Source of the DNA: Rhizobium sp. S152
Lineage (GTDB): Bacteria; Pseudomonadota; Alphaproteobacteria; Rhizobiales; Rhizobiaceae
Reading direction: 5' to 3'
DNA length: 64,000 bases
Assembly (NCBI RefSeq): GCF_030380735.1
Contig: NZ_JAUDRZ010000001.1
Span: 248,001 to 312,000 of the forward strand
Positions 48,984 through 59,714 of the stretch are shown piece after piece. The notes under the pieces are model-generated. The model had not been told where the DNA came from. It searched no databases and saw nothing but the letters and a program-made list of their open reading frames with translations. Made by a program: the position numbers and the translations under genes. The first letter of the stretch is position 1, and the number at the start of each line of letters is the position of its first letter.

Positions 48984-50600
48984 ATGACCATGGAGCAGTT
49001 CGGTACCCACAACCCAGCGATAGCGCTGGCAGCGGCAGGTTTCGCGAGTGCGAAGAGCGTTCGCTATAACTTCACCGCCGCCACCCTCTATGAGGAGTCG
49101 ATTCGCCGGGGAGAAGCCGAACTCACCGCTCACGGCGCCTTGCGGGCACTGACCGGCCAGCACACCGGCCGCTCGCCGAAGGACAAGTTCGTGGTGCGCG
49201 ACGCGAATACCGATGACCAGATCTGGTGGGACAACAACAAGCCGATGTCGCCGGAGCATTTCGCGCTGTTGAAGCAGGACATGCTGGCGCACGCCGCCGG
49301 CAAGGAGCTCTTCGTGCAGGACTTGATCGGCGGCGCCGATGAGGCGAATGCGCTGCCGACCCGCGTCGTCACCGAGCTTGCCTGGCACTCGCTGTTCATC
49401 CGCAACCTGTTGATCCGGCCGGACCGTTCCACGCTGGAAACCTTTGCGCCGAAGCTCACGATCATCGATCTGCCGACTTTCAAGGCCGATCCGGAGCGCT
49501 ACGGCTGCCGCACCGAAACCGTCATCGCCTGTGACCTGACCAATGGCGAAATCCTGATCGCCGGCACCTTCTATGCCGGCGAGATGAAGAAGTCGGTCTT
49601 CACCGCGCTGAACTACCTGCTCCCCGCCAGGGGCGTCATGCCCATGCACTGCTCGGCCAATGTCGGCCCGGATGGCGATGCCGCTGTCTTCTTCGGCCTG
49701 TCGGGCACCGGCAAGACCACGCTCTCGGCCGATCCGGCGCGTACGCTGATCGGCGACGACGAGCATGGCTGGGGCGAGGACGGCATCTTCAATTTCGAGG
49801 GCGGCTGCTACGCCAAGACCATCCGCCTCTCGGCCGAAGCCGAACCTGAGATCTACGCGACGACGCAGCGTTTCGGCACGGTGCTGGAAAACGTCGTGCT
49901 CGATGAGAACCGCGTTCCCGATTTCAACGATGGCTCGCTCACGGAAAACACCCGCTGTGCATATCCGCTCGATTTCATCCCGAACGCCTCCGAAACCGGC
50001 CGCGCAGGCCATCCGAAGACGATCATCATGCTGACGGCCGATGCCTTCGGCGTCATGCCGCCGATCGCCAGGCTGACGCCGGATCAGGCCATGTACCACT
50101 TCCTGTCCGGCTACACCGCCAAGGTAGCCGGCACGGAACGCGGCGTGACAGAACCGGAAGCGACCTTCTCGACATGCTTCGGCGCCCCCTTCATGCCCCG
50201 ACACCCGTCGGAATACGGCAATCTGCTGAAAGAGCTGATCGGCCGTCACGGTGTCGAATGCTGGCTCGTCAACACCGGCTGGACCGGCGGCGCCTACGGC
50301 ACCGGCAAGCGTATGCCGATCAAGGCGACGCGCGCGCTGCTCGCAGCCGCCCTCTCGGGCGAGTTGAGCAAGGCCGATTTCCGCGCCGATCCGAACTTCG
50401 GCTTCGCCGTCCCGGTCGCGGTCGCTGGTGTCGAGAGCGGCATTCTCGATCCGCGCTCGACCTGGGCGGACGCCGTCGCCTATGATGCGCAGGCGAACAA
50501 GCTGGTGACCATGTTCATCGACAATTTCGCCAAGTTCGAAGGCCACGTCGACGGGGGAGTGCGCGATGCGGCCCCGGGTTTTCGGGTAGCCGCTGAGTAA
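48984..50600 (+). CDS. pckA: Phosphoenolpyruvate carboxykinase (ATP)
   Basis: 538 residues. The P-loop [15 protein letters not shown] and the kinase-2 motif IGDDEHGW are present, with the N-terminal [10 protein letters not shown] substrate site. The first gluconeogenic step makes PEP from oxaloacetate; rhizobia need it on dicarboxylates. It is divergent from chvI, as in other Rhizobiaceae. Its terminator overlaps a parS-like site. Confidence 0.99.
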   Translation: MTMEQFGTHNPAIALAAAGFASAKSVRYNFTAATLYEESIRRGEAELTAHGALRALTGQHTGRSPKDKFVVRDANTDDQIWWDNNKPMSPEHFALLKQDMLAHAAGKELFVQDLIGGADEANALPTRVVTELAWHSLFIRNLLIRPDRSTLETFAPKLTIIDLPTFKADPERYGCRTETVIACDLTNGEILIAGTFYAGEMKKSVFTALNYLLPARGVMPMHCSANVGPDGDAAVFFGLSGTGKTTLSADPARTLIGDDEHGWGEDGIFNFEGGCYAKTIRLSAEAEPEIYATTQRFGTVLENVVLDENRVPDFNDGSLTENTRCAYPLDFIPNASETGRAGHPKTIIMLTADAFGVMPPIARLTPDQAMYHFLSGYTAKVAGTERGVTEPEATFSTCFGAPFMPRHPSEYGNLLKELIGRHGVECWLVNTGWTGGAYGTGKRMPIKATRALLAAALSGELSKADFRADPNFGFAVPVAVAGVESGILDPRSTWADAVAYDAQANKLVTMFIDNFAKFEGHVDGGVRDAAPGFRVAAE

Positions 50601-50619
50601 ATCAGCGACAACTGATTGA

Positions 50620-50635
50620 TGATTCACGTGAAACC
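50620..50635. other. parS: parS-like site 5 (after pckA)
   Basis: TGATTCACGTGAAACC: two mismatches in 16 bases, one in the 14-bp core. It lies about 40 kb from the other sites. Confidence 0.55.
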
Positions 50636-50657
50636 CGGTCCTCAATGGCCGGGTTTT
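50631..50657 (+). terminator. Terminator after pckA
   Basis: Stem AAACCCGG/CCGGGTTT with a ten-base loop, ending in TTTT. Its left arm begins inside the parS-like site. Confidence 0.75.
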
Positions 50658-50710
50658 GCGCGTTTTGAAGCGCCTTTCCAAGCGGGAGACGATGTGAGAT
50701 AGACAATCAC

Positions 50711-51145
50711 ATGGCCAGCGACCCGCTCTACATCAACGACAGGATCACCATCGCGGGATGGGAACTGACGGAACAGTTCGTTCTGGCGGGCGGCCCCGGT
50801 GGGCAGAACGTCAACAAGGTCTCGACAGCCGTCCAGCTCTTCTTCAACATCCAGAATTCGCCGGTGCTGAACGAGCGTGTGAAGATCAACGCGGTGAAAC
50901 TGGCGGGCCGTCGCATGTCCAAGGAAGGCGTGCTGATGATCGAGGCGAGCCGCTTCCGCAGTCAGGAGCGCAACCGCGAGGATGCGCGCGAGCGGCTGAG
51001 GGAGCTGATCCTCGAGGCCGCCAAGCCTCCGCCGCCGCCGCGCAAGAAGACCAAGCCGACCAAGGGCTCCGTCGAACGCCGCCTGAAGGCGAAATCCGGC
51101 CGCTCCGACGTCAAGAAGATGCGCAGCCGCCCGACGGGCGAATAG
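50711..51145 (+). CDS. arfB: Peptidyl-tRNA hydrolase ArfB (YaeJ)
   Basis: 144 residues. The GGQ motif is in LAGGPGGQNVNKVSTAVQL near residue 25, and the C-terminal 35 residues are lysine- and arginine-rich, the tail that probes the empty mRNA channel. ArfB rescues ribosomes stalled without a stop codon, independently of tmRNA. The gap to alkB is 14 bases. Confidence 0.95.
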   Translation: MASDPLYINDRITIAGWELTEQFVLAGGPGGQNVNKVSTAVQLFFNIQNSPVLNERVKINAVKLAGRRMSKEGVLMIEASRFRSQERNREDARERLRELILEAAKPPPPPRKKTKPTKGSVERRLKAKSGRSDVKKMRSRPTGE

Positions 51146-51159
51146 GCGAGGGCGGTGGC

Positions 51160-51771
51160 ATGCTCCAGCTGGCGAACGGCGTTTCCCATCTTCCGGACTA
51201 TCTGGATCGACCGCGCCAGGAAGCGCTGGTTGAGATTATCCGCGCCATCGTCATGGAAGCGCCGCTCTACACGCCCGTCATGCCCGGCACCGGCAAGCCG
51301 ATGTCGGTGCGGATGACCAATTGCGGTTCGCTCGGCTGGGTCACCGACAAGGAGCGCGGCTATCGCTACCAGTCGACCCATCCGGTCACGGGTAAGCCCT
51401 GGCCGGAGATCCCAAGTGAACTGCTCGATATCTGGAACGACGTCTCCGGCTACGACAAACCGCCCGAGGCCTGCCTCGTAAATTTCTATGCGGACGATGC
51501 CAAGATGGGCCTGCATCAAGACAAGGACGAGCAGGATATGTCTGCGCCCGTCGTGTCGATCTCGCTCGGCAACATCTGTCTGTTTCGCGTCGGCGGGCTC
51601 GAGCGTGCGGACAAGACCATGTCGTTCAAGCTGTCGAGCGGCGATGTCGTCATTCTGGGCGGGCAGGGGCGTCTCTGCTTCCACGGTGTCGACCGCATTT
51701 ACCCAGCGACCTCGACGCTTTTGAAGAACGGCGGCCGCATCAATCTGACGCTCCGCCGCGTGACCGCTTAG
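51160..51771 (+). CDS. alkB: Alpha-ketoglutarate-dependent DNA dealkylase AlkB
   Basis: 203 residues from the ATG at 51160; the frame is open upstream into arfB, but the protein starts here. The iron ligands are His119 and Asp121 (LHQDKDE) and His175, and Arg199 in NLTLRRV binds 2-oxoglutarate. It removes alkyl groups from 1-meA and 3-meC. Its stop codon overlaps that of the convergent coaA. Confidence 0.95.
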   Translation: MLQLANGVSHLPDYLDRPRQEALVEIIRAIVMEAPLYTPVMPGTGKPMSVRMTNCGSLGWVTDKERGYRYQSTHPVTGKPWPEIPSELLDIWNDVSGYDKPPEACLVNFYADDAKMGLHQDKDEQDMSAPVVSISLGNICLFRVGGLERADKTMSFKLSSGDVVILGGQGRLCFHGVDRIYPATSTLLKNGGRINLTLRRVTA

Positions 51772-52763
51772 AGCTTACGCAACGCCACCTGCTCGATCAG
51801 ATGATCCTGGCCCTTGCGCAGGATCAGATCCGCGCGCGGACGCGTCGGCAGGATGTTTTCGCGCAGGTTCTTCAGGTTGATGTTCTGCCAGAGCCCCTCG
51901 GCGATCGACAACGCTTCCTCCTCGCTGATCGAGGCATAGCGGTGAAAGAACGAGTTCGGATCGCGGAATGCCGTCTCGCGCAACCCCATGAAGCGTGAAA
52001 CATACCAGTCGTGAATCCGGCTTTCATCCGCGTCGATATAGATCGAGAAGTCGAAGAAATCCGAGACCATCGGCACGATCTTGCCGCCCGCCGGCAGGTC
52101 GCGCGATTGTAGCACGTTGATCCCCTCGAAGATCAGGATGTCGGGCCGGTCGATGATCTTGTATTCGTTCGGCAGCACGTCATAGACGAGGTGGGAGTAG
52201 GATGGCGCCTTGACGTCGGGCTGCCCGGCCTTGATCGCCGCCAGAAACCGCAGGATCGCGCCGGTGTCGTAGCTCTCGGGGAATCCCTTGCGCTGCATCA
52301 GGTTTTCCCGCTGCAGCACGGCGTTGGGATAAAGAAAGCCATCCGTCGTGACGAGATCCACCTTCGGGCTCGACGGCCAGCGGCGCAGCAACTCTTTCAG
52401 GATACGCGCGGTCGTCGATTTTCCGACCGCGACAGAGCCGGCAATCCCGATCACGAACGGCGTCTTGGTCACGTTCGACAGGCTGAGGAACCGGTTGCGC
52501 TGTTGAAACAACAGCTGCGACGATTCCACATGCGCAGACAGCAGGCGCGAGACCGAAAGATAGATGCGTCTCACTTCGTCGAGATCGATCGGGTCGCCCA
52601 TCGAGCGCAGCCGCTTGACCTCGTCCGAGGTCAGCGTCATTGGCGTATCCGCCCTGAACTTCGCCCATTCCTCGGAAGAAAAGAAGTGATAGGGCGAATA
52701 GGCATTCGCCTGGAAATGATCGTGCGCCTCAGGCGCACCGGTGATCTGTCTTGCGATACCCAT
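51768..52763 (-). CDS. coaA: Type I pantothenate kinase
   Basis: 331 residues. The P-loop is [17 protein letters not shown], and the [10 protein letters not shown] and FEGINVL segments of type I kinases follow. It commits pantothenate to CoA. It shares a base with the hisE stop and ends the his unit; coaE is at 12 kb. Confidence 0.98.
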   Translation of the reverse strand: MGIARQITGAPEAHDHFQANAYSPYHFFSSEEWAKFRADTPMTLTSDEVKRLRSMGDPIDLDEVRRIYLSVSRLLSAHVESSQLLFQQRNRFLSLSNVTKTPFVIGIAGSVAVGKSTTARILKELLRRWPSSPKVDLVTTDGFLYPNAVLQRENLMQRKGFPESYDTGAILRFLAAIKAGQPDVKAPSYSHLVYDVLPNEYKIIDRPDILIFEGINVLQSRDLPAGGKIVPMVSDFFDFSIYIDADESRIHDWYVSRFMGLRETAFRDPNSFFHRYASISEEEALSIAEGLWQNINLKNLRENILPTRPRADLILRKGQDHLIEQVALRKL

Positions 52764-53083
52764 CAGCTTTGCCGACTGGCCTTCTCCCTGAGGCCGGATT
52801 GAGCGGTACGGCGCTCAAGTTCCGCCATGACATCTTGCAACGGAATGCCTGCGATCTTCAATACGACCAAGAGATGATAGAGCACGTCGGCCGCCTCGTA
52901 GGTGAGGTTTTCGCGGTCGTCGGTCACGGCTGCCATCACGGCTTCGATCGCTTCCTCGCCAAGCTTCTTCGCCGCCTTTGGCTGACCGGCCGCAACGAGC
53001 TTCGCCGTCCAGGATTCGTCGGGCGAAGCTTTTGACCGCGCGTCGACGATCTTTTCGAGGTCACCGAGTGTGAATTCGCTCAT
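52763..53083 (-). CDS. hisE: Phosphoribosyl-ATP pyrophosphatase
   Basis: 106 residues from the ATG at 53083. [14 protein letters not shown] and [12 protein letters not shown] hold the metal-binding acidic residues of the MazG-like fold. It removes pyrophosphate in the second histidine step. An in-frame ATG one codon earlier is possible. It lies 16 bases after hisF. Confidence 0.97.
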   Translation of the reverse strand: MSEFTLGDLEKIVDARSKASPDESWTAKLVAAGQPKAAKKLGEEAIEAVMAAVTDDRENLTYEAADVLYHLLVVLKIAGIPLQDVMAELERRTAQSGLREKASRQS

Positions 53084-53099
53084 CATATCGCTTTCAGTC

Positions 53100-53882
53100 T
53101 CAGTCGAGACGCATGTCGATGCCGCAGGAAGACATATAGCGCTTCGCTTCGCCGACGGAATAGGTGCCGAAGTGGAAGATCGAGGCGGCGAGAACCGCGG
53201 TCGCATGGCCTTCCTTGACGCCGGCCACGAGATCATCGAGGTCGCCCACACCGCCGGATGCGATGACGGGAACGCGCACCGCATCCGCGATCGCCCGCGT
53301 CAGCGCCAGATCGTAGCCGGCTTTCGTTCCGTCGCGGTCCATCGAGGTCACCAGCAATTCGCCGGCCCCGCGCTCGACCATTCGGCGCGCGAAATCGACA
53401 GCATCGATGCCCGTCGCGTTACGGCCGCCATGGGTGTAGATCTCCCAGGCGCTGGCCTCGCCATCGGCTGGCGTCTGCCGGCGCTTGGCGTCGATCGAGA
53501 CGACAATGCACTGGTCGCCGAACTTGTCGGCGGCTTCGGCTACGAAATCAGGATTGCTGACGGCCGCCGAATTGATCGATACCTTGTCGGCGCCGCACAA
53601 GAGCAGCTTGCGAATGTCTGCGATCGCCCGCACGCCGCCGCCGACAGTAACCGGCATGAAGCACTGGTCGGCCGTGCGCGATACTACGTCGAAGATCGTT
53701 TCGCGGTTGTCGGAGGAGGCGGTGATGTCGAGGAAGCAGAGCTCGTCGGCGCCGGCCGCATCATAGGCCTTGGCAGCCTCGACGGGGTCACCGGCATCGA
53801 CGAGGTTGAGGAAGTTGACGCCCTTGACGACACGGCCGTCCTTGACGTCGAGGCAGGGAATGACACGAGCCTTCAGGGTCAT
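53100..53882 (-). CDS. hisF: Imidazole glycerol phosphate synthase cyclase subunit
   Basis: 260 residues. The two catalytic aspartates sit in [16 protein letters not shown] near residue 11 and in [15 protein letters not shown]. It closes the imidazole ring with HisH-derived ammonia. Its start overlaps the hisA stop by four bases. Confidence 0.98.
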   Translation of the reverse strand: MTLKARVIPCLDVKDGRVVKGVNFLNLVDAGDPVEAAKAYDAAGADELCFLDITASSDNRETIFDVVSRTADQCFMPVTVGGGVRAIADIRKLLLCGADKVSINSAAVSNPDFVAEAADKFGDQCIVVSIDAKRRQTPADGEASAWEIYTHGGRNATGIDAVDFARRMVERGAGELLVTSMDRDGTKAGYDLALTRAIADAVRVPVIASGGVGDLDDLVAGVKEGHATAVLAASIFHFGTYSVGEAKRYMSSCGIDMRLD

Positions 53883-54628
53883 TGCGCGGTCTCCTTCGCG
53901 CGCGACGCCGCAATCAGCGCCAGCGCTTCCTTGGGGTCGATACGGCCATCATAGAGCGCTCGGCCGGAAATCGCGCCTTCCAGCTTTGCGGCATCCGGCT
54001 TCAGCATCCGCTTTATGTCATCGATCGAGGCCAGTCCGCCCGATGCGATGACGGGGATCGATACGGCGTCCGCCAGTTCCAGCGTCGAATCCCAGTTGAT
54101 CCCGGTCAGGATGCCGTCGCGGTCGATATCGGTATAGATGATCGCCGCCACACCGGCGCCCTCGAATTTCTTGGCAAGCTCGATGATGCCGAGTTCCGAG
54201 GCTTCCGCCCAGCCTTCGACAGCCACCTTGCCGCCCTTGGCATCGATACCGACAGCAACATGGCCCGGAAATTTTCTGCAGGCCTCTATCACCAGCGCGG
54301 GGTCGCGCACGGCGACGGTCCCGAGGATCACGCGCGTCAGCCCTCGGCTGAGCCAGCTTTCGATATGATCGAGCGTACGGATGCCGCCGCCGAGCTGCAC
54401 CGGGTTCTTCGTGGCCTTCAGGATAGCGTCTACGGCAGCGCCGTTGACGCTTTCCCCGGCAAACGCGCCGTTGAGGTCGACCACGTGCAGCCATTCGAAG
54501 CCCTGGTCCTCGAAGGCTTTCGCCTGTGCGCCGGGGTCGGGATTGTAGACGGTGGCCTGCTCCATGTCGCCAAGCTTGAGGCGAACGCACTGGCCGTCCT
54601 TGAGGTCGATGGCGGGAAATAAGATCAT
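53879..54628 (-). CDS. hisA: ProFAR isomerase
   Basis: 249 residues. [17 protein letters not shown] holds the catalytic Asp8, and [13 protein letters not shown] the second aspartate. The half-barrel repeat with HisF is visible. It lies 26 bases after hisH. Confidence 0.98.
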   Translation of the reverse strand: MILFPAIDLKDGQCVRLKLGDMEQATVYNPDPGAQAKAFEDQGFEWLHVVDLNGAFAGESVNGAAVDAILKATKNPVQLGGGIRTLDHIESWLSRGLTRVILGTVAVRDPALVIEACRKFPGHVAVGIDAKGGKVAVEGWAEASELGIIELAKKFEGAGVAAIIYTDIDRDGILTGINWDSTLELADAVSIPVIASGGLASIDDIKRMLKPDAAKLEGAISGRALYDGRIDPKEALALIAASRAKETAQ

Positions 54629-54654
54629 TCTGTCAGTCCTTCAAAGACGCGAGC

Positions 54655-55305
54655 TCAGGGCTTCCAGCGCAGGAAATTGGCAATCAAGGCGAGACCGAGC
54701 TTCTGGCTCTTCTCCGGATGAAACTGCGCGCCGGCCATGTTGTCGCGCCCGACAAAGGCCGTCAGCGGTCCGCCATAACCCGTCGTCGCGATCACGTCCT
54801 CGGGGTTTTGCGCGGCCAGATGGTAGGAATGCACGAAATAGGCATGCAGCCCGTCGGTACCGGTCGCAATACCCTCGAACAGCGGGTGAGGGCGCTTCAG
54901 GTCCAGCGTGTTCCAGCCGATCTGCGGTATCTTCAGATTGGCATCGTCGGGCGTCATTTCAACGACGTCACCGGGGATCCAGCCGAGGCCTTCGGTCGTG
55001 GTCTTCTCCAGCCCGCGCGAGGACATCAGCTGCATGCCGACGCAGATGCCGAGGAAAGGTCGCGCCTTCTTCTCGACCACGTCGATCAGCGCCTCGGTCA
55101 TTCCGGGCACGGCGTCCAGTCCACGGCGACAATCGGCATAGGCGCCAACGCCAGGCAGCACGACGCGATCGGCGGCGGCCACGACCTCGGCCTTGTCGGT
55201 GAGGTCGATTCTCGCGTCGACACTGGCCTCGCGGGCAGCCCGTTCAAAGGCCTTCGTCGCCGAACGCAGATTGCCGGAACCGTAGTCGATAATTGCGACG
55301 CGCAT
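54655..55305 (-). CDS. hisH: Imidazole glycerol phosphate synthase glutaminase subunit
   Basis: 216 residues. The nucleophile cysteine lies in [11 protein letters not shown], and His and Glu of the triad are in [10 protein letters not shown]. It supplies ammonia to HisF. It shares a base with the preceding DUF2628 gene. Confidence 0.98.
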   Translation of the reverse strand: MRVAIIDYGSGNLRSATKAFERAAREASVDARIDLTDKAEVVAAADRVVLPGVGAYADCRRGLDAVPGMTEALIDVVEKKARPFLGICVGMQLMSSRGLEKTTTEGLGWIPGDVVEMTPDDANLKIPQIGWNTLDLKRPHPLFEGIATGTDGLHAYFVHSYHLAAQNPEDVIATTGYGGPLTAFVGRDNMAGAQFHPEKSQKLGLALIANFLRWKP

Positions 55306-55787
55306 CAGCGTCCTCCATCAAAGCCAAAGAGACCGAGCGATGTCGCGGTGCCGCGGTCCGCGCGACTCCCGCCATCCCATTGCGGCGACGGCAAGGGAGT
55401 GTCGTCACGCATATCGGTGTGAATTTCAGAAAAGTAGATTTCCTCGGCGACATCGAGCGTGTCGGCCGAGACGAGCGCATCGTCCTGCCAGCCCTTGGCG
55501 GCAAGGTTGCGAACCCGCAGGTTCTGCCCCTCGAGCCCGACGAGCAGGCTGGTGCCGAAGGTGACAGCAAAGCCGAGGAGCCACATTCCGGGCTGATCCA
55601 TCAACGCGCCGCCGATGCTCTGCAAGAGAAAGGCGGCAACGGCGTAGAGCCACAGCCGGTGGACGGCGAGCCAAATCCAGGGAAACAGGAAGCCGAGCAC
55701 GGTAAAGCCGTCGCGAACAAAGCGCGTCTTTTCGTGCTTGGTGTCGGCGCCACTGGGGGCGGTCAGAACCAGATAGCTGGAAGTCAT
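55305..55787 (-). CDS. DUF2628 membrane protein in the his operon
   Basis: 160 residues. [18 protein letters not shown] at about 33-50 and two later hydrophobic stretches (to about 90) indicate three membrane segments, with a charged C-terminal tail of about 70 residues. Function is unknown. It lies between hisB and hisH and overlaps hisH by one base, so it is cotranscribed with histidine genes; no mechanistic link is evident. Confidence 0.85.
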   Translation of the reverse strand: MTSSYLVLTAPSGADTKHEKTRFVRDGFTVLGFLFPWIWLAVHRLWLYAVAAFLLQSIGGALMDQPGMWLLGFAVTFGTSLLVGLEGQNLRVRNLAAKGWQDDALVSADTLDVAEEIYFSEIHTDMRDDTPLPSPQWDGGSRADRGTATSLGLFGFDGGR

Positions 55788-55810
55788 GTCGTCAAGCTCC
55801 CTGAAGGGGC

Positions 55811-56419
55811 TTAGACGAGCGTGCCCTTCGTCGAGGGTACACGGCCCGCCTGCCTAGGATCGATCTCTGTCGCCGTGCGCAACGCACGGGCGACGGCCTT
55901 GAAGCATGTCTCGGCAATATGGTGGTTGTTGGCACCATAGTGGTTCAGGATATGCAAGGTGATCCCGGCGTTCTGGGCGAGTGCCTGGAAGAATTCGCGC
56001 ACCAATTCGGTGTCGAACGTGCCGATCTTCGGCGCGCTGAACGACACGTTCCACACGAGGAAGGGGCGGCCGGAGAGATCGACGGCGGCCTTCGTCATCG
56101 TCTCGTCCATGGCAAGGTCGATCGAGGCGTAGCGGGTGATGCCGCGACGGTCGCCGAGCGCCTTGGCGATGGCTTGGCCGATGGCGATGCCCGTGTCTTC
56201 CACCGCATGGTGGTCATCGACATGCAGGTCGCCCTTGGTCTCGATCTCCATGTCGATGAGCGAATGTCGTGACAGTTGGTCGAGCATATGGTCGAAGAAG
56301 CCGACGCCGGTCGAAATCGTCGATTTTCCGTTGCCGTCGAGATTGACGGAAACGGAAACCGAGGTCTCGTTGGTCTTGCGGGATACGGATCCCGTACGGC
56401 TTGCTGCGGTCTCGGCCAT
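55811..56419 (-). CDS. hisB: Imidazoleglycerol-phosphate dehydratase
   Basis: 202 residues from the ATG at 56419, monofunctional, without the phosphatase half of E. coli HisB. The metal motifs HHAVEDTGI and [10 protein letters not shown] are present. The open frame to 56965 belongs to the hslV shadow. It begins the hisB-DUF2628-hisH-hisA-hisF-hisE-coaA unit. Confidence 0.97.
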   Translation of the reverse strand: MAETAASRTGSVSRKTNETSVSVSVNLDGNGKSTISTGVGFFDHMLDQLSRHSLIDMEIETKGDLHVDDHHAVEDTGIAIGQAIAKALGDRRGITRYASIDLAMDETMTKAAVDLSGRPFLVWNVSFSAPKIGTFDTELVREFFQALAQNAGITLHILNHYGANNHHIAETCFKAVARALRTATEIDPRQAGRVPSTKGTLV

Positions 56420-56597
56420 ATGGCTACTCCACTTGGAAATACGGGCGTTCCTTATCAGGCGTGCAGGGAAATATCCAGAAGCGCGGGTGCAGAAATCGAC
56501 GCCGATTGCAATCCCGATTTGCCAACTTACATAGGGCTCAACAGGGCCGATGTGCGGCCCGAGGTAAGAGCCCGCCTGACGGGCTAGGGTATATTCG
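56420..56597. promoter_or_regulatory. hisB-hslV divergent promoter region
   Basis: 178 bases between divergent starts, holding both promoters. A CTTGGA at 56432 and CTTATC at 56451 vaguely resemble a heat-shock promoter, but the spacing does not fit well. Confidence 0.5.
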
Positions 56598-57122
56598 ATG
56601 ACAACCATTATTACAGTTCGAAAGGGCGGCAAGGTCATCATGGCGGGCGACGGACAGGTCAGCCTCGGCCAGACCGTCATGAAGGGCAATGCGCGCAAGG
56701 TGCGCCGCATCGGTAAGGGCGACGTTATTGCCGGCTTCGCCGGTGCCACCGCGGATGCCTTCACGCTCTTGGAGCGGCTTGAAAAGAAGCTCGAGCAATA
56801 TCCCGGCCAGCTGATGCGCGCCGCCGTCGAGCTCGCCAAGGATTGGCGCACCGATAAGTATTTGCGCAATCTCGAAGCGATGATGCTGGTCGCCGACAAG
56901 TCGGTGACGCTGGCAATCACGGGCAACGGCGACGTGCTCGAGCCCGAACACGGTGCCATCGCCATCGGCTCCGGCGGTAACTACGCATTCGCCGCCGCCC
57001 GCGCGCTGATGGACAGCGACAAGTCGGCAGAAGAAGTGGCTCGCCGGGCGCTCGATATCGCCGCCGATATCTGCGTCTACACCAACCACAATCTCGTGGT
57101 CGAAACGCTCGACGCCGAATAA
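56598..57122 (+). CDS. hslV: ATP-dependent protease subunit HslV
   Basis: 174 residues. The start [20 protein letters not shown] exposes the catalytic Thr after loss of methionine, and the N-terminal nucleophile fold is typical. With HslU it forms the proteasome-like complex for misfolded proteins. hslU follows after 75 bases. Confidence 0.98.
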   Translation: MTTIITVRKGGKVIMAGDGQVSLGQTVMKGNARKVRRIGKGDVIAGFAGATADAFTLLERLEKKLEQYPGQLMRAAVELAKDWRTDKYLRNLEAMMLVADKSVTLAITGNGDVLEPEHGAIAIGSGGNYAFAAARALMDSDKSAEEVARRALDIAADICVYTNHNLVVETLDAE

Positions 57123-57197
57123 CGGCAATCGTTCACAATGGGTCCTGTGGGCCGGGCCGAGAACGGCCGGCCGGAGCAGGAAAGCCAAGAGGATATC

Positions 57198-58502
57198 ATG
57201 ACCAATTTTTCTCCCCGGGAAATCGTCTCCGAGCTGGACCGCCACATCATCGGCCAGCATGACGCCAAGCGCGCGGTCGCCATTGCGCTGCGCAACCGCT
57301 GGCGTCGCCAGCAGCTCGATGAGAGCCTGCGCGACGAAGTGATGCCCAAGAACATCCTGATGATCGGCCCGACCGGCGTCGGCAAGACGGAAATCTCCCG
57401 TCGCCTCGCGAAGCTCGCCGGCGCTCCCTTCATCAAGGTGGAAGCCACCAAGTTCACCGAAGTCGGCTATGTCGGCCGCGACGTCGAGCAGATCATCCGC
57501 GACCTCGTCGAGGTCGGCATCGGTCTCGCCCGCGAAAAGAAGCGCTCCGAGGTCGAGGCCAAGGCCCATATGAGCGCCGAGGAACGCGTGCTCGATGCGC
57601 TCGTCGGATCGACGGCATCGCCCGCCACCCGCGACAGCTTCCGAAAGAAGCTGCGGTCAGGCGAACTTGACGACAAGGAGATCGACATCGAAGTGGCCGA
57701 CACCAGCACCGGCATGGGCGGCTTCGAGGTCCCCGGCATGCAGGGCGGCATCGGCATGATCAACCTGTCGGAAATGTTCGGCAAGGCCATGGGCGGCCGC
57801 ACCAAGAAGGTGCGCACCACGGTCAAGGCGTCTTACACCGACCTGATCCGCGACGAATCCGACAAGCTGATCGACAACGAAGTCATTCAGCGCGAAGCGG
57901 TTCGTGCCGTCGAAAACGACGGGATCGTCTTCCTCGACGAGATCGACAAGATTGCTGCCCGTGACGGCGGCATGGGGGCGGGTGTGTCGCGCGAAGGCGT
58001 GCAGCGCGACCTGCTGCCGCTCGTCGAAGGCACGACTGTCTCGACCAAGTATGGGCCTGTGAAGACCGACCACGTGCTGTTCATCGCGTCCGGCGCCTTC
58101 CACGTCTCCAAGCCGTCGGACCTCCTGCCGGAATTGCAGGGCCGCCTGCCGATCCGCGTCGAGCTGCGCCCGCTGACCAAGGAAGACTTCCGCCGCATCC
58201 TGACGGAAACCGAGGCTAGCCTCATCCGCCAATACAAGGCGCTGATGGAAACCGAAGGCCTGACGCTCGAATTCACCGACGACGGCATCGATGCGCTCGC
58301 CGACGTGGCCGTTCACCTCAACGCCTCTGTCGAAAACATCGGCGCCCGCCGCTTGCAGACGGTGATGGAGCGCGTGCTGGACGAGATCTCGTTCAACGCG
58401 CCGGATCGCGGCGGCACCTCGGTGACGATCGATGCTGAATATGTCCGCAAGAACGTCGGCGATCTCGCCCAGAACACCGACCTGTCGCGGTTCATTCTGT
58501 GA
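57198..58502 (+). CDS. hslU: ATP-dependent protease ATPase subunit HslU
   Basis: 434 residues from the ATG at 57198; an in-frame ATG at 57138 is not conserved. The AAA+ Walker A is [10 protein letters not shown] and Walker B is [10 protein letters not shown], with the HslU I-domain inserted (about 105-240). The C-terminus DLSRFIL inserts into HslV. It ends with a terminator. Confidence 0.98.
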   Translation: MTNFSPREIVSELDRHIIGQHDAKRAVAIALRNRWRRQQLDESLRDEVMPKNILMIGPTGVGKTEISRRLAKLAGAPFIKVEATKFTEVGYVGRDVEQIIRDLVEVGIGLAREKKRSEVEAKAHMSAEERVLDALVGSTASPATRDSFRKKLRSGELDDKEIDIEVADTSTGMGGFEVPGMQGGIGMINLSEMFGKAMGGRTKKVRTTVKASYTDLIRDESDKLIDNEVIQREAVRAVENDGIVFLDEIDKIAARDGGMGAGVSREGVQRDLLPLVEGTTVSTKYGPVKTDHVLFIASGAFHVSKPSDLLPELQGRLPIRVELRPLTKEDFRRILTETEASLIRQYKALMETEGLTLEFTDDGIDALADVAVHLNASVENIGARRLQTVMERVLDEISFNAPDRGGTSVTIDAEYVRKNVGDLAQNTDLSRFIL

Positions 58503-58568
58503 TGCGCCAGCATCGGTCTTGATGCTTACTGACGCGATGCCGAAACTTTGACTGTTTGAACTCTCGAC

Positions 58569-58604
58569 AACGGGCCTTTTACTTTTTAGTGAAGGGCCCG
58601 TTTT
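58569..58604 (+). terminator. Terminator after hslU
   Basis: Stem AACGGGCC/GGCCCGTT, extended by weak pairs, with an A/T-rich loop, then TTTT. Confidence 0.75.
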
Positions 58605-58688
58605 GTTATATGCGCCAGCATTATTCGGCCAAGATTGTGGTCCAGTCACCGCCAGCCGGATGATCCGGCCGTCTGGAAATGCCGACCA

Positions 58689-59663
58689 ATGCCAGGAATG
58701 ATGGGAACGCTGATCGTGCGACGCCTGCTGACAAGTCTTGTGATTGCCGCCACGGTACTCACCGCCGCGCCCGCCTTCTCGATGCAGGTCGTGCCGTCGG
58801 GAAACCGAAATGCCGAGCAGCCGAATGTGCCCGGCGCATCGGTCCGCCGCACCAAGGGCACCAAGACCTCGTTCGATCGGAAGTATGACAAGGTTCATGA
58901 CCTGCTTGCGACCGATCACGAGCTGATGGCGAAGATCAAGAAGGTATCGGCGGCTTATGGCATCGATCCGATCCATGTCGTCGGTGCTATCGTTGGCGAG
59001 CACACCTATAATGTCGACGCCTACGACCGCCTCCAGTCCTATTATGTCAAGGCGGCTTCCTACGCCGGCGAGAGCTTCCGTTTCGCCTATGACGGTGAGG
59101 ACGTGGACGATTTCATCAAGCGCCCGCAGTTCGCGGAATGCAACGGAAAGACTGATTCCTATACCCTGTGGAGCTGCCGCGAGGATGTCTGGGAAAGCGA
59201 TTTCCGGGGCAAGACCGTCGGCGGCAAGAGCTTTCCGAACAACCGCTTCAGCGCTGTGTTCTTTCAGCCTTTCTATGCCGGTCAGACCTTCGGCCTCGGG
59301 CAGATCAACCCGCTGACCGCGCTGATGCTGTCCGACCTTGTCAGCAGGGTTTCCGGTTACGACAAGCTGAACGAAAAGGACGCCGGCAGCGTCTACAAGG
59401 CGATCATGCAGCCGGATATCTCGCTGGCCTTCGTCGCCGCCGCCGTGCGCCGCTCGATCGACGATTACAAGCAGATCGCCGGCATGGACATCTCCAAAAA
59501 CCCCGGCCTGACGGCAACGCTTTACAATCTCGGTAACTCGCGCCAGCGCGCTGCGGCTCTCGCCGCCAAGAATCGTGCATCGGGCGAAACCGTCTGGCCT
59601 GAAGAGAACTATTACGGCTGGCTCATCAACGACAAGCTGGACGAGCTGGAGCGGCTGCTCTAA
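58689..59663 (+). CDS. DUF1402 exported protein, lysozyme-like
   Basis: 324 residues from the ATG at 58689; in-frame ATGs at 58698 and 58701 are alternatives. A signal peptide (RRLLTSLVIAATVLTAAPAF, about 11-30) ends in an AxA-like site. The rest reads like a lytic transglycosylase: AYGIDPIHVVGAIVGEHTYN with Glu104, FGLGQINPLTA (201-211) in the position of GLMQ-type motifs, and LYNLGNSRQRA (278-288). The family has no established function. It lies between hslU and a P450. Confidence 0.8.
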   Translation: MPGMMGTLIVRRLLTSLVIAATVLTAAPAFSMQVVPSGNRNAEQPNVPGASVRRTKGTKTSFDRKYDKVHDLLATDHELMAKIKKVSAAYGIDPIHVVGAIVGEHTYNVDAYDRLQSYYVKAASYAGESFRFAYDGEDVDDFIKRPQFAECNGKTDSYTLWSCREDVWESDFRGKTVGGKSFPNNRFSAVFFQPFYAGQTFGLGQINPLTALMLSDLVSRVSGYDKLNEKDAGSVYKAIMQPDISLAFVAAAVRRSIDDYKQIAGMDISKNPGLTATLYNLGNSRQRAAALAAKNRASGETVWPEENYYGWLINDKLDELERLL

Positions 59664-59714
59664 ATCTAGCCTTGCCGGGGAGGGCGACAATCTTCCGCGA
59701 AAGGCTTGCACCAC

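Noticed and set aside
56432..56456. Heat-shock (RpoH) promoter for hslV
   Set aside because: CTTGGA and CTTATC occur, but the spacing and distance to the start do not fit the reported alphaproteobacterial consensus.
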